From contig JALJCS010000001.1 of the NCBI GenBank assembly GCA_023055355.1, positions 71,775,381 to 71,839,380 of the forward strand: a stretch of DNA of 64,000 nucleotides, given 5' to 3'. The position numbers and the translations under genes were made by a program. Shown here piece after piece: positions 1 to 10,467 of the stretch. Each line of letters begins with the position of its first letter. The first letter of the stretch is position 1. The notes beneath the pieces are model-generated. The model was not told where the DNA came from. It ran no database searches and saw only the letters and a list, made by a program, of their open reading frames with translations. The DNA comes from Agelaius tricolor. Its lineage: Eukaryota; Chordata; Aves; Passeriformes; Icteridae.

Positions 1-1355
1 TGGGCGTTGAAATCTAGGGCAATTTTTCACCTCATCTGTATAGTAAAATAATAGGAATTGCCTACACAGAATTATTATAACTAAAATAGTCTTTGTTGCA
101 TATTTCTTTGTAGAGAAAACTTGAAGTTTTCTTTGAGATTAATTCTTTTAAATTATGGATACAATTTTTACCTCCAGCAGAGAGCTAAAGGTGTGGGATC
201 CCATGGACCTGTTTTTCTGCCTCAAGCTTCTAAAAACTGGAACAATCTGGGAGTTCAAAGCCACTTCTCCGTGTGGTATCACATAATGATTAGCTTGAGG
301 CATCTCCCCACTCACACAGATGGTTATTCTGGATCTTGCTCCCTGAGGAATCAACACCAGATTTTGAGCAAAATATGTCTAAGATCCTACTCTTCTTCCT
401 TTATTCTCTGTGACATTTTTTGGCATTCTTTAGCCTTAGAAAAAACCCAACATCCCTGCTATTTGTCAATGACAGTGACTGGATATCTGTATTAATAGCA
501 GAGATGAGTGAAAGAAATTAATAAGAAATTAATAAGAAATTAGCAAGAAATTAGCAAGAAATTAGTCTCTTTTTGTTTTGATCCAAACCAAAATGTCCAT
601 CAGAGGGAGGCAGCTTCCACAAAGCTGAGCCTTATTTAAATTCACATCCAGTTTTTAAATGAGCTGGATAGCTTAATTGCATTTGGTCAGTCCCTGGAAT
701 TTCCATTCGCTAATTAAATATTTGTAACCTTGCAATGTAGACACCTTTGAAGAGGAAAATAAAACTCTATACAACCAGAAAACAAACCTAAAACTCATGT
801 ACTTTTCTTTGGTTGAGGACATGGTATAATAATAGTAATCTATAGAGATGCAAAAGACAAAGAGGATTAATGAATTTTAGGAAACATAAGCCTGTTTGGC
901 TGTTTTGGTTTGACTTTGATTGGGAAATTGTGCTTAGGCTAAATTGAGCTAACATGTAATTTGTCAGCTGGACTAAAAATGCTGTAATTGTTCTTTGCTC
1001 CTGTCACCCTAACAGAAGAAAAATGACAAGCAAACTCTCCAAAGCCTGGCTGGCTCCCTGGTTTGAGTGTCTCTGCTGAGGCTCTGGAGGGGCAGATCAG
1101 AGCCTGCCTTTTGCCATGGAGATGTCCCATCCTGTCAGGAGACCCTTCCCCAGGTGGAAGCACCCCCTTGGGAAGTGCAGCAGTTTGGCTCTGAGACATC
1201 ACAAGAGGCAAGGAGTTGCTTCTCTGAGGCATTTAAGTTATTTTACACTTAAATAACATTTAAAATATTTTTCAAGAGTTCCAAGGAGAGGGAGTAAGAG
1301 AGGAGAAGAAGAGCTTCTCCCACCTTTATTGGTATGAAACAGGCAGGTTTTGTAC
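1..1355. other. Unique non-coding DNA
   Basis: AT-rich sequence with no recognisable gene or interspersed repeat. The largest reading frame is 124 codons (121-495, plus strand) and resembles no family I know. The only notable structure is the 11-bp tandem repeat near position 540, listed separately. Confidence 0.6.
513..567. repeat. 11-bp minisatellite, five units
   Basis: Five consecutive 11-base units built on AGAAATTA plus a variable three-base end. The first two units end in ATA, the next two in GCA, and the last runs into unique sequence. The paired variants suggest that two-unit blocks were duplicated. The array is AT-rich and has no coding potential. Confidence 0.85.
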
Positions 1356-1485
1356 AGTCATGGAATGGTTTGGGTTGGAAGGACCTTAAGACCATCCAGT
1401 TCCAACTCCCCTGCCAAGGGCAGGGACACCTCCCAGTATCCCAGTGTGCCCAGAACCCATCCAGCCCTAAAACACCACCAGAGAA
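1356..1485 (-). mobile_element. CR1 LINE 3' fragment, antisense
   Basis: On the plus strand this reads GGAATGGTTTGGGTTGG, then a GACCTTAAGACCATCCAG block and a GCCAAGGGCAGGGACACCT block. These are the reverse complement of the avian CR1 3' end. The element is therefore inserted on the minus strand and 5'-truncated to roughly 130 bases, as is usual for CR1. Similarity fades after about 1485. No reading frame survives. Confidence 0.88.
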
Positions 1486-2917
1486 AGTTTGGCTGACTTC
1501 CACTCAGCCATGTGAGCTCTTCCCTCGCTACAGCCCAGCGAGTGACACATTTGAGGCAGCGCAGATAAACTGTGACTGCATTCTCCACTGCTGATTTGCA
1601 GTTTATAAAACAGCTTTCTGCTTGTGGGAGTTGGCAAGCTCATAGGAGTGAGTCCAGGAGGGCTCCTGCTGCTGGCAGAGAGGTTTGAGGGCTGGGTGCA
1701 CGAGGGCCACCAGGGATCACAGGTAATGGCACAGGTGGGTGCCCCACGCCTTGCACAGGGGCCAGGGGTGTCCCCAGCCAGGGTGAGCTGCTGCCTGCAG
1801 CTCTTGCACTCTCAGTTCTGCCTGCATTAATAAATGAAATATTGCCAAGGCCCAAGCACCACCTCAGCTGTCAATGCTGGCCTGCCCCAGGGCTCACCAA
1901 TGCAGAGGGGTCTGGTGGGTGAGTTCTGCTCAGCTGGAGGGATGCACTCAGATCCCTCATGGTGGCAGACACTCTGTAGGAAGAATAAAAGAGATCGCCA
2001 AGAAAAACAGCCAAAAAAGAAGTCAGCATCCCAAGGCTTCAGAGATGAAATTAAAACTGAAATTAAAAAGTGTTGTGCATGTAACTTTGAAGAAATAATT
2101 CCTTGATTTATCAAGATTTATTCAGAGACTGGACTTAGCTCAGGAGCAGCTGCACAGCTTTTGGTGCTATTTCTGCAAGAAGACAAAGATGTTTTTTTAC
2201 TGCTCCCCTGCTGCTCTTTGCAGGTAGGAGGAAAGGAAGGAACAGCACATTTCTATTTTTCCATACTCTGTTCTTTTTCCTATTTATTCCTCCTCCTTCA
2301 TTCAGCCATCATCTGCATAGCAGCAGCCAGCCAGCATACATTCTTCAAAACAAGAACAAGGTCATTCCCACCCCAGACTGAAAGCTGGAACCAGGGGGAT
2401 ATCTTGCAAGGAGAGTGCGGCTGCCATTAGATTTGACCTCCACTCACAAATGCTCTGAGCCCATGGCATGGAATGCCCTGAAATTGTTATGGACTGCAAC
2501 ATTTACATCTGAAATATTTACATCTGATATATTTACATTTGCTCTTTGGCTTCAAATCTAATGGCTTTTTGATATTTTGAAGGTGCAAGATACAAATTCA
2601 TAGAGCTCATATTGGCTGCTAAGATTAGCTACATTGTTTAGATAACCAGAACAAATGGTAAAATTACATGAAAGCATAATTTCTGAACATGCCCTCTGTT
2701 ACTCACCAATCATCTGCAGGATTTGGAGTCTCCCAGCAAACCCTCTCATTAAACCCTACTGTTTCAGAATTCCTGTTGTTTCTGTCATCCTTCAGCAATT
2801 TCTATTCAGATTCAAATTCCCCATGCTGGATTTTAACTCGAAGGCCAAGGTTTTCTTAAAGGAATAAAACAGCTGAAAGGAATCCTGAGAATTTAGATTC
2901 TGACTACAATTTCACTG
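1486..2917. other. Unique non-coding DNA with a GC-richer patch
   Basis: From about 1620 to 2000 the sequence is richer in G and C than its surroundings and carries short open frames on both strands (68 to 95 codons). None resembles a known protein, and CpG density is low, so I do not call a promoter or exon. The rest is AT-rich unique sequence, apart from a small tandem repeat at 2500-2544. Confidence 0.55.
2500..2544. repeat. 15-bp tandem repeat, three units
   Basis: Three adjacent 15-base units share the core ATTTACATCTG; the third has a T in place of the second C. It is a short degenerate local duplication. Confidence 0.75.
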
Positions 2918-3003
2918 TATCACAGAATCACAGAATGGGTATGGCTGGGAGGGAACACAGTGGGTGTGTTCCACTCTCCCTGCTCAAGGAGGGTCATGCT
3001 AGT
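2918..3003 (-). mobile_element. CR1 LINE 3' fragment, antisense
   Basis: It begins with tandem CACAGAAT units, the reverse complement of the CR1 3' terminal octamers. It continues through GGCTGGGAGGGAACACAG and CTCCCTGCTCAAGGAGGGTC. The 'CTGCTCAAG..GGGTCAT' block marks a CR1 subfamily different from the copies with a 'GGGCAGGGACACCT' block. About 85 bases remain. Confidence 0.8.
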
Positions 3004-3167
3004 GTTCTGGCAAAGTTCTGGTAGTTTCCCTACAGGTTTTCCTACAAGATATGACAGGAAAATTTGAGCTCAAAACTATATTTTTTGAAAAGAGTAGTTT
3101 CAAATTTGAAAGCTATTACCTAATACTTTTTTTTTTCTTTAACGCATGAAGGATTTTCAGGTCCTAG

Positions 3168-3280
3168 GATTACAGAATTACAAAATTACAGAATGATTTG
3201 GATTGGAAGGGACGTTAGAGATCATTTAGTTCCAACCACCTCTCTACTATGGGCAGGGACCTCTTCCACCAGATGCAGAG
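3168..3280 (-). mobile_element. CR1 LINE 3' fragment, antisense
   Basis: Three degenerate ATTACARA units lead into a GGATTGGAAGGGACGTTAGA block and ATGGGCAGGGACCTCTTCCA. This is an eroded, 5'-truncated CR1 3' end in the same orientation as the copy 165 bases upstream but of another subfamily. The two are separate insertions. Confidence 0.85.
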
Positions 3281-3702
3281 ATTTATGTGACACAGTTCTT
3301 CTACTGATCTCAGACTTCTTTTATTATACCTACAAGATAGAGCTCTTTCAAGTGAGACACTAATGGATTCAAGACTTTTAAGCAGTATTCACCATGTTTC
3401 TAATCATGTTCTTCTAATCACTTTACTTTGGGGTTATTGTTTGACAAGAGACTTGAGCCAAGTGATGTGGAAACAAATAATGAGTGAATTTTTCCAATGA
3501 TCTTGAACAAATGCCATGAGTAATGCACACATGTGCCTGTTTCAGTCATGAGCCTATAGGAGGTTTAAATCACTCTAAACAGTTAAAGCAGGCTGAGCTA
3601 TAGAAGAGGCTCTAAGAATTTAAACAAAACCACTTCCAAGATTTTAAGTAGTTTGAGCATTATCTTTGCCTGGCTGAGCTGTACCCTAATGGAAGACAAA
3701 TT

Positions 3703-3717
3703 AAAAAAAAAAAAAAA
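3703..3717. repeat. Poly(A) run, 15 bases
   Basis: Uninterrupted A run. No LINE or retrocopy is visible immediately upstream, so it is called a mononucleotide repeat and not a retroposon tail. Confidence 0.9.
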
Positions 3718-4281
3718 GATCATTTTTTATAGCATCTTGTTTTAAAGAATAAAAAAGCTTTAGCTGCAAACAATGTATTTGGGAAATAAGGAGGTTAGAG
3801 AGGGTAGGGATAACTGATTATAATTTTCATGGGCCTGATGGCTTTGGATCAAGGAATTTAGCTGATGCTGGAAGCACCAGGCTTAGCTTAAGTGTTGAAA
3901 TAAATAAAATGGTCCTGCCAGCAATGTTATATCACCTCTGTGTGGTGACCAAGTATTTTTTAAAAGGTGGTGTGGGTACAAATGCCTAATGAATAAAAAA
4001 TCCCTAAGTCTAATGATTCAGGCAATAAATCCACCTTTGCATTTCCTGATTAAATTCATCAAATATTGACACTGCACACACATCCAAACATATTTCAAAA
4101 ACCAAACATTAGCTGAGCACAAATTAATGTGTATTCTTGAAAGATAACTACACCAGGACAGTGAATGAAAAGGAATTGGATTGAAAGCTGGTGGCCTTTA
4201 GAGATGAATGAGCTGATACAAGCAATTTGGGTTGATACCAATTAATGACATTGTGCACTTAAGGAAACAAAGAACGAGTGC

Positions 4282-4297
4282 AAAAAAAAAAAAAAAA
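4282..4297. repeat. Poly(A) run, 16 bases
   Basis: Uninterrupted A run in unique AT-rich sequence, without a recognisable retroposed body upstream. Confidence 0.9.
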
Positions 4298-5522
4298 GAG
4301 GATTAATTTAATTGCTTGAAGTGAGAATCTAGCCTTTCACTGGACTACAGAGTGATAATTGAGAATAAGCTTTCAGTTACCAAATATGAGCCATGTAGAG
4401 CTGACACAAAATCCTCGGCTTGCTTTGCAATTTCCTGGCCTTTTTTCCCCTCCCTCAAAGTATATAAATATCCCTTTCTATTTTTTTTCTATTTGCTTTT
4501 ATTTCCACTCCCTATTTCTGCCTTTTTTTGCTCTGAGAGTATCTGGATGTCTGAGATTCTATTAAAGAATTACTTTAAATCATAATTTATTGTTTTGACA
4601 CATGATATGAACCACTGTACCACTAATTGTCCTTGTGTCTTTCCTTAGGGTAGAGCATATCAGGCATCTGACATCATAGGGGGGCACTTTATTTACTAGA
4701 GAAAACAATTAAAAACAAGTAGCAGTGTTCTCCTAAGATTTTTCTGTTTTATTACTGGCTACTCACTTTTTTAGTGAACATTGACTTTCTTGTTAGAACA
4801 AAAGTATCATTTGGGATCTGCACTGTCTTCTAAAAAATTAATGCAATTTATGTGTTATTTCATCTGCAAATAATTCCACCCTGTCTAGAAGTTAATGTTT
4901 AAATTGGCTGAATTAAGGTGCTGTTGCAGAAAATCGAGACATATAAATGTTGTGGAAAAAGAAAGTGTAAGAACAGCCTTTTTCTAAGACAAAAAATTAC
5001 TATCCAAGAGCATTGGATCAGTCAATGACACTTTCAGCACTTATGGCAATATCAAAATTGCTCACATAATTGTTTACATTTTTCTATATTCGCCCTCTGC
5101 AGTTGGGGCTTTTGGAGCCAGCATGGAAAGGGGAGGAACAGGGAGGCTGCTCAGCAGAATCAGCTTAATCAGCAGTTCAATGTTGTATTCAGTCTCTGTG
5201 CCTGGGGTTTGTCTGGGAGCCTTGGAGAGCTGTGCAGGAGCACACCTGGGTACACCCGAGGCACACAGGGCAGGGACACAGCCATGCCCAGATGGGGTTT
5301 CTGCTGCACCCATGGGATTTGCTCTGTTATTGCTGGGCTTCCCTAAAGGCCTCTGAGCCAGCAGCAAGGAAGGAGTTCATCCCCTGGCCTTCTCCTCAGT
5401 GCTGAACATCAAATAAATGGCAAAACCAGCAGGAAAAGGAAAATGAGACTGCATTTTCCTTAGGAGCCACTGAACGGGCTCAGGGGATGGTGCTGGGTGG
5501 GTCAGGAGAGCATGGGGAGCAA

Positions 5523-5551
5523 GAGGAGGAGGAGGAGAAGGAGGAGAGAGG
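5523..5551. repeat. AGG trinucleotide / purine tract
   Basis: Imperfect AGG units forming a continuous purine tract of about 29 bases. It is a short low-complexity repeat. Confidence 0.85.
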
Positions 5552-5982
5552 CTGCAGTAGGGCAGGCACTGCAGAGCATGAAGTGAACCGCTCCTGATCC
5601 AGCCCCATCACTGAGGCTGAACAGATTAAAGAGGAAAATCCATCCTTAACCTCTGGCTGACTTCCAGGCTGCTCCCACCAACTGAGTCATAACAAAATGG
5701 ATTTTACTTCCACTAGTTTGCCACTTGCCTTCACTCTTGCATAATGAGCATTAAGAATTACTTCTTGCTCTGTGAGGGAACACGTGAGTTTCCTTTTAAT
5801 CCACCATGCTCAACCCACAGAGCAGTCACACAGTAATACACTGAAGGTAAGGGAATGCACCATCTTCACCTACTGGTCCAGTGTTTTTCAGTCCATATTT
5901 CTCAGTAACTGAGAGTTAGTTATCCTGTTGTTTGACTTGGCATGGAGTTGGTTTTGTTTGGCCTGGAGAAATTTTTATGCAT

Positions 5983-6225
5983 AAAATCATAGAAACATAG
6001 AATGGCTTTAGGTTGGAAGGGACCTTAAAGATCATCCAGTTCCAATCTCACTGCTGTGGGCACAGTCACCTTCCACTATGGCAGGTTGCTCAGAGCTCCA
6101 TCCAACCCTGTCTTGAATACTTCCAGGGATGGGAAATCCACAACTTCTCTGGAAAACCTGCTTCAGTGTCTTACCATGCTCAGAGTGAAAAATTTCTTCC
6201 TAATATCCTGATATTGGAGTGGCCA
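5983..6225 (-). mobile_element. CR1 LINE 3' fragment, antisense (about 240 bp)
   Basis: A clear reverse-complement CR1 3' end. It has AAATCATAGAAACATAGAAT terminal units, TTGGAAGGGACCTTAAAGAT, a 'CCTTCCACTATGGCAGGTTGCTC' block (degenerate against the family), CTTCCAGGGATGGG, and the 'AAATTTCTTCCTAATATC' block. The order matches the family consensus without large gaps. A cysteine-rich open frame across it (6013-6366) is translated antisense CR1, not a gene. Confidence 0.92.
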
Positions 6226-8949
6226 CCATGTTCTCCAAAACAATTATCCTCCTACTCACCAGTACCACAATTCTGTTCCCACCACATCTTCATCAGGGAA
6301 GGGATCTGCTTTTGCAAAGACTGTTTCAAATGCACAGCCTGCCTTATGTGTCCTTATTCCTTTTAGTCAGCTGGTGATGCCAGGAGGGAGAGGTGAGTTT
6401 ACTGCCAGGTGACAGGATTGCAGTGCTCAGGGAGGTCTGTTCAGTGGCAGGAGTCTGAGCAGGAAGCTCTTTGCTGCAATTAGCAGTAATTCTCTCAAGG
6501 GTGGCTGGCAGGAGGGTCCTGCTGGGCAGGGAGGATGCAGCCAGCCTTTCCCTGTGCCAGGTGTCATAATGTCTTTGCTGGACCTGGTGGGAAGATCTTG
6601 AAGGAAGCAGGGTAGGAGGGATGTTAAATTTCTGCTCTAACTGTGAGGAATTGGATGCAGCTGGTGTTGTAGGGGATTTTTCTGGTGGGAACAACTTGCA
6701 CAGAACTTTCTGGCAAATGTCCTTTTGCTGTTGGCAGGTTGCAGACTGGGGCTGCAGCTGAGGCAGAGAGGGCATGTGCAGGAGCTTGTGCTGCTGGCCA
6801 GCTGACCTTTAAGGAGGAACAGAAGGGCATCTGAGACACATTGTCAGGGTGGAGGGTGGAGGAGAGGAGAAGAGTGCACAGCCAGGGCTATCCAGGGTTT
6901 CTGGAAATCCTCTTCCAGTGTTAGTAAGCATTGCTTCATGGCAGCTGGACTCAGAATCTATCTCTAAGTTTAAACACCTCTTTTAATCATGGCAGCATCC
7001 TATCACTCTGTGTTTGCTGGATCCTGCACATAAAATATTTATTATGCCGTCTCTGCATGTCTAAACCACATTGATACAGGAAACAAAGATTTGGATAAAT
7101 GAGTTTTTTTCTATCATTCATTAGCCACCATTTTCCCTGCTGCATAAAAAAATCTGCTATGTTTTGCAAGACAAATAGCTATAGAAGAGAGGGGGTATCC
7201 ATAGGAAAAAGACATTATTTGTCACAATTTAAGATTTACTATAGGAGGTGTGTGCAATGATGACCCAAGGGAATGTCCTAAATGCTGCAAGATCTTGTGA
7301 TAGATTGAACTAATAATAGGCATTTATTTCCACTGGAGATGCTGGCTAATGGCCATGATAAAACTCTATTATGATATTAGATTATTGTTTCTCAATTACA
7401 TAAGGTTCAGTTTTCAGACTAAGAAAATGCAGCAAGCTAATTTAAATATCAAAGTTATGCAGTCAAAGGAACGTGATGCTATTTCAACTCCCACCAACTA
7501 TTTCTGTTACAGAACTTTGCAACTCCCAGAATTTATTCTGTTGTCCTTTCTGCAGTTCCAGCTCCTGGAACATGGGAAACTCAGCTTCTCTTTTTTAATG
7601 CATGAGAAAGTTCTTTTCCAGCTCTTACTGATGCATGGAAAAGTTTGCAAATGTGAATGCCTAAGAAAATAGGACAGATGAAAATAACTCTTTTTGTTAT
7701 GTTTTGGTTTTTTGTTGTTATTTAACCTCACAATTTTCAGCAAATCTTCCAATTCCAGCCACTACTCAAAATCACCAATACTGGTTGTGGCACTACTGGC
7801 AGATGTTCACCTAACCCCTGTCTCAGTGTGGCTGAAAATGTAGAATGTTAAAACCCAAGCTTAAAAGTGGCTAAAGAACAAAATTAGTGACTTATCTGAA
7901 GTCTCATGTAAATGAAACCTAATTCCTCCAGCATGCCTTGATCCACAAAGCATTTAAGTGTAAACACAATGACAAATCACATCCAAGTGTTCAAAAATAT
8001 GAAAGAACTAGTATGTCTGTTGCACCTCATTCTTACATAACCTTGTTTTTTCCTTAAAGGCCTGAAAAGAATGCCTTTGTAATTGCAATTGTAATTATTT
8101 AGCTGTTTAAAATGATCTTGGTACAATTTGCAAAAAAAGCATTATTACATGTCCAGTTCCTTTATCCTGTTGAGCTGAAAATACAGAGTGGATCTTTGCA
8201 AGCTCTAAATTTCCTCATTCTAAGAAGCCTGAGTTTCTTTTAATGCATTTTTTTCCCTTCATGACTAATATATTGGGCAGAGATGAAGCATCACCTGATT
8301 TTTTTCGTAGAAAACTATGTTTCTCCCCTTGGGCCTATGATACCCAGAAGCCAAGAAAAGCTGTGATTGGGATTTTAATTGAGAGATTTGCCAGGGCTGA
8401 AATCAGGTTTTAAATTAGATGGTGTTAGGACAGAACCATCTCATTCCACTGCTGACTAGTACTGTAGCTGTGTTTGCCATTTACAGTGTGCAGCCGGGCT
8501 TGGAGAGATAAACCTGGAAAATAATGAGACAGAAAAGAGTTATCTATCAAGTGTTTCATTGATTGCTCAGGAAGAGCAAACCCATGGTTAAGTTGAACAC
8601 ATGGGAAAGGAGTGTGCATTACCTTCCATCAGTGTAAAGGATCAGCAGTGTGGATGGGTGATTTCTGATGTGACAGCCTCAGAGTCACAGCAGTTACCCT
8701 GATAGCAGCAGAATCAAATGCACTCTGAGCTTGGCTTTAGATGAAGTAAGCAGATACAAGGCTTTCCCATTCCAGTGGAAAACAAAGCCCAGAGTAAGCT
8801 GGAGCAAAGGCTGCTGCAGCAGCTGCCTCCACACAGAATTCTGTGCAGGGTGCAGGTGTGGCTTGCCTCAGGCAGACATGGAACAAGCACTGCAGGGAGC
8901 TGGTTTGAACGCTGTTGTTGGGGGGAAACAAACAAAAAGCAAAACTTGT
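6226..8949. other. Unique non-coding DNA
   Basis: No gene or repeat recognised. The GC-richer part (about 6370-6900) holds a 143-codon minus-strand frame (6344-6775) rich in Q, S, P and T, with no family resemblance. The 7.0-8.4 kb part is AT-rich. Short frames on both strands near 8.7-9.0 kb are mutual shadows. Confidence 0.55.
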
Positions 8950-9096
8950 GAATGCCCCGTTCCTGGAGGTGTTTAAGGTCAGGTTGGATGGGGCTTGGAG
9001 CAACCCAGTCTAGTGGAAGTCGTCCCTGCCTATGGCAGGGGATTGGAACTAAATGTTCTTTAATGTCCCTTCCAACACAAACTATTCTATGATTTT
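8950..9096 (+). mobile_element. CR1 LINE 3' fragment, sense
   Basis: It reads TTCCTGGAGGTGTTTAAGGT, GTTGGATGGGGCTTGGAGCA, a 'CCTGCCTATGGCAGGGGATTGGAACTA' block (shortened here) and TCCCTTCCAACACAAACTAT, ending in TTCTATGATTTT. This is the last 150 bases of CR1 in sense orientation. A deletion is likely where the family usually has extra bases between 'CTAGTGG' and 'CCCTGCC'. Confidence 0.92.
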
Positions 9097-10448
9097 GGTT
9101 TTTTAATGACCATAAAGAATATCATATGGGGCAGGAGTAATCTTTTTTACATCCTTCCCATTTAAAATCCAGATGTATTTGTGTTCTGGTTTAGCAGTCT
9201 AAACTCACAGGAACAGTCAACTTTATTCTCCTTCTTTTTTCCCATGACTAGTTGTTAGATCTCGCAGAAAGTTTATACTTTCTCCTATTTCCTACCACAG
9301 CATCAAAATATGATTTCAAGTTTTTGAGCACTTTTGCACAGAAAACCTGCCAAAAAAGGATGAAGTGGGGGGAATCAGAGGAGTGAAACCCATTCCTGAT
9401 CCCAAGCATTTCGTGAGTGCTCACAAGAATCCCATGCCTTAGCCTTGGGGTCAAGCATTTGCTGTTGCAGTGCTCAGAGCTTAATTCACTTGTAGCCAAT
9501 ACTACAGATACCAAAATCAGCAGAAATATATTGAGTTTAATGGGGTTTAGATTTCAGCCATGCCAAAAGAAGTTTATTCCTGGGAGTCATGCACTTCCTT
9601 GGAACCCACACACACTGTAAGAACAGGCAAACATCCCTATTAACTCTTGGGGTTTTTTTCTGTTGGGTTTTTTTTCACAGTGACCAAACAATCCCACATG
9701 CCTTAGATTGGGTGGGTCAGTTTGTTTAAAACAACTTGAGATCTACAGAAAATCAATACAATTTGAGTCTTTTAGACAAACTGCAGCATAAGAAACTGCC
9801 ATGATTTCATTTCTCCATATTTTTTCTTCATATTGCATTAAATGACCCATGACTTTGATTAAATTGAAAATTTAATGTATTGGCATTTTCAGTGCCTTCC
9901 GATTTATATTTTTTCATGGTTTCTATTTATGTTCCAGTTTTACTTTATTATATTTCTAGGAAAAACTCATTTCAGAGGACTTTACCAGCTGCCACATAAT
10001 GAAATCCAAATATCAGAGAAGTTACAGTTTCTTTTTCCTCCTCCAAGTCAGGTGGGGCCAGTATCTGTCTACTCCAAAGGGGTTCAGAAGGTTTGGGCCC
10101 ATCTTCTTTGAGCTGGGCTTTCCTCATTTTCCTATATGGGCAAGATACAGATACCAATTTAATTTTTAGGCAAAAGTTGTTTATATGTGAGGAGTTATGT
10201 TCTTTCAGGGAAATCAGGATTTCATTCTACCTTGTGGCAAGGCCTACAGGGAACCACAGCTACTGCCTGCTGAAAAAAGGACCTGCTTTTCCAGTGTTAA
10301 AGGGATTGCCAGAATTGCTGGTTTCTGCTGATATTTACCCCTGTCTGAAAAAGTGTAACTGTCAAGCTGATTTTTCTACAGAAGGCTCAGTAAAAATAAT
10401 TCAAGTGTTTCCAAAGTAAAAAGAGAGTAATACAGGATTTTTCCTACC

Positions 10449-10467
10449 AAAAAAAGAAAAAAAAAAA
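10449..10467. repeat. A-rich run
   Basis: A run interrupted by a single G. It is low complexity, and its complement creates part of a spurious minus-strand frame. Confidence 0.8.

Larger units (their letters stand above)
3281..5982. other. Unique non-coding DNA with simple repeats
   Basis: No gene recognised. It contains two pure A runs (3703-3717 and 4282-4297) and a purine-rich AGG repeat (5523-5551). A GC-richer patch at about 5100-5600 has mirrored short frames on both strands (77 and 97 codons). Pure A runs of this length may be ordinary microsatellites; I see no retrocopied gene next to them. Confidence 0.55.

Noticed and set aside
6013..6366. Cysteine-rich frame ending in a LIM-like CxxC pattern
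   Set aside because: The frame lies mostly in an antisense CR1; cysteine spacing does not fit a full LIM or zinc-finger domain.
6344..6775. 143-codon minus-strand frame rich in Q, S and P
   Set aside because: Biased composition in GC-richer DNA with another frame overlapping it (6624-6839). No motif.
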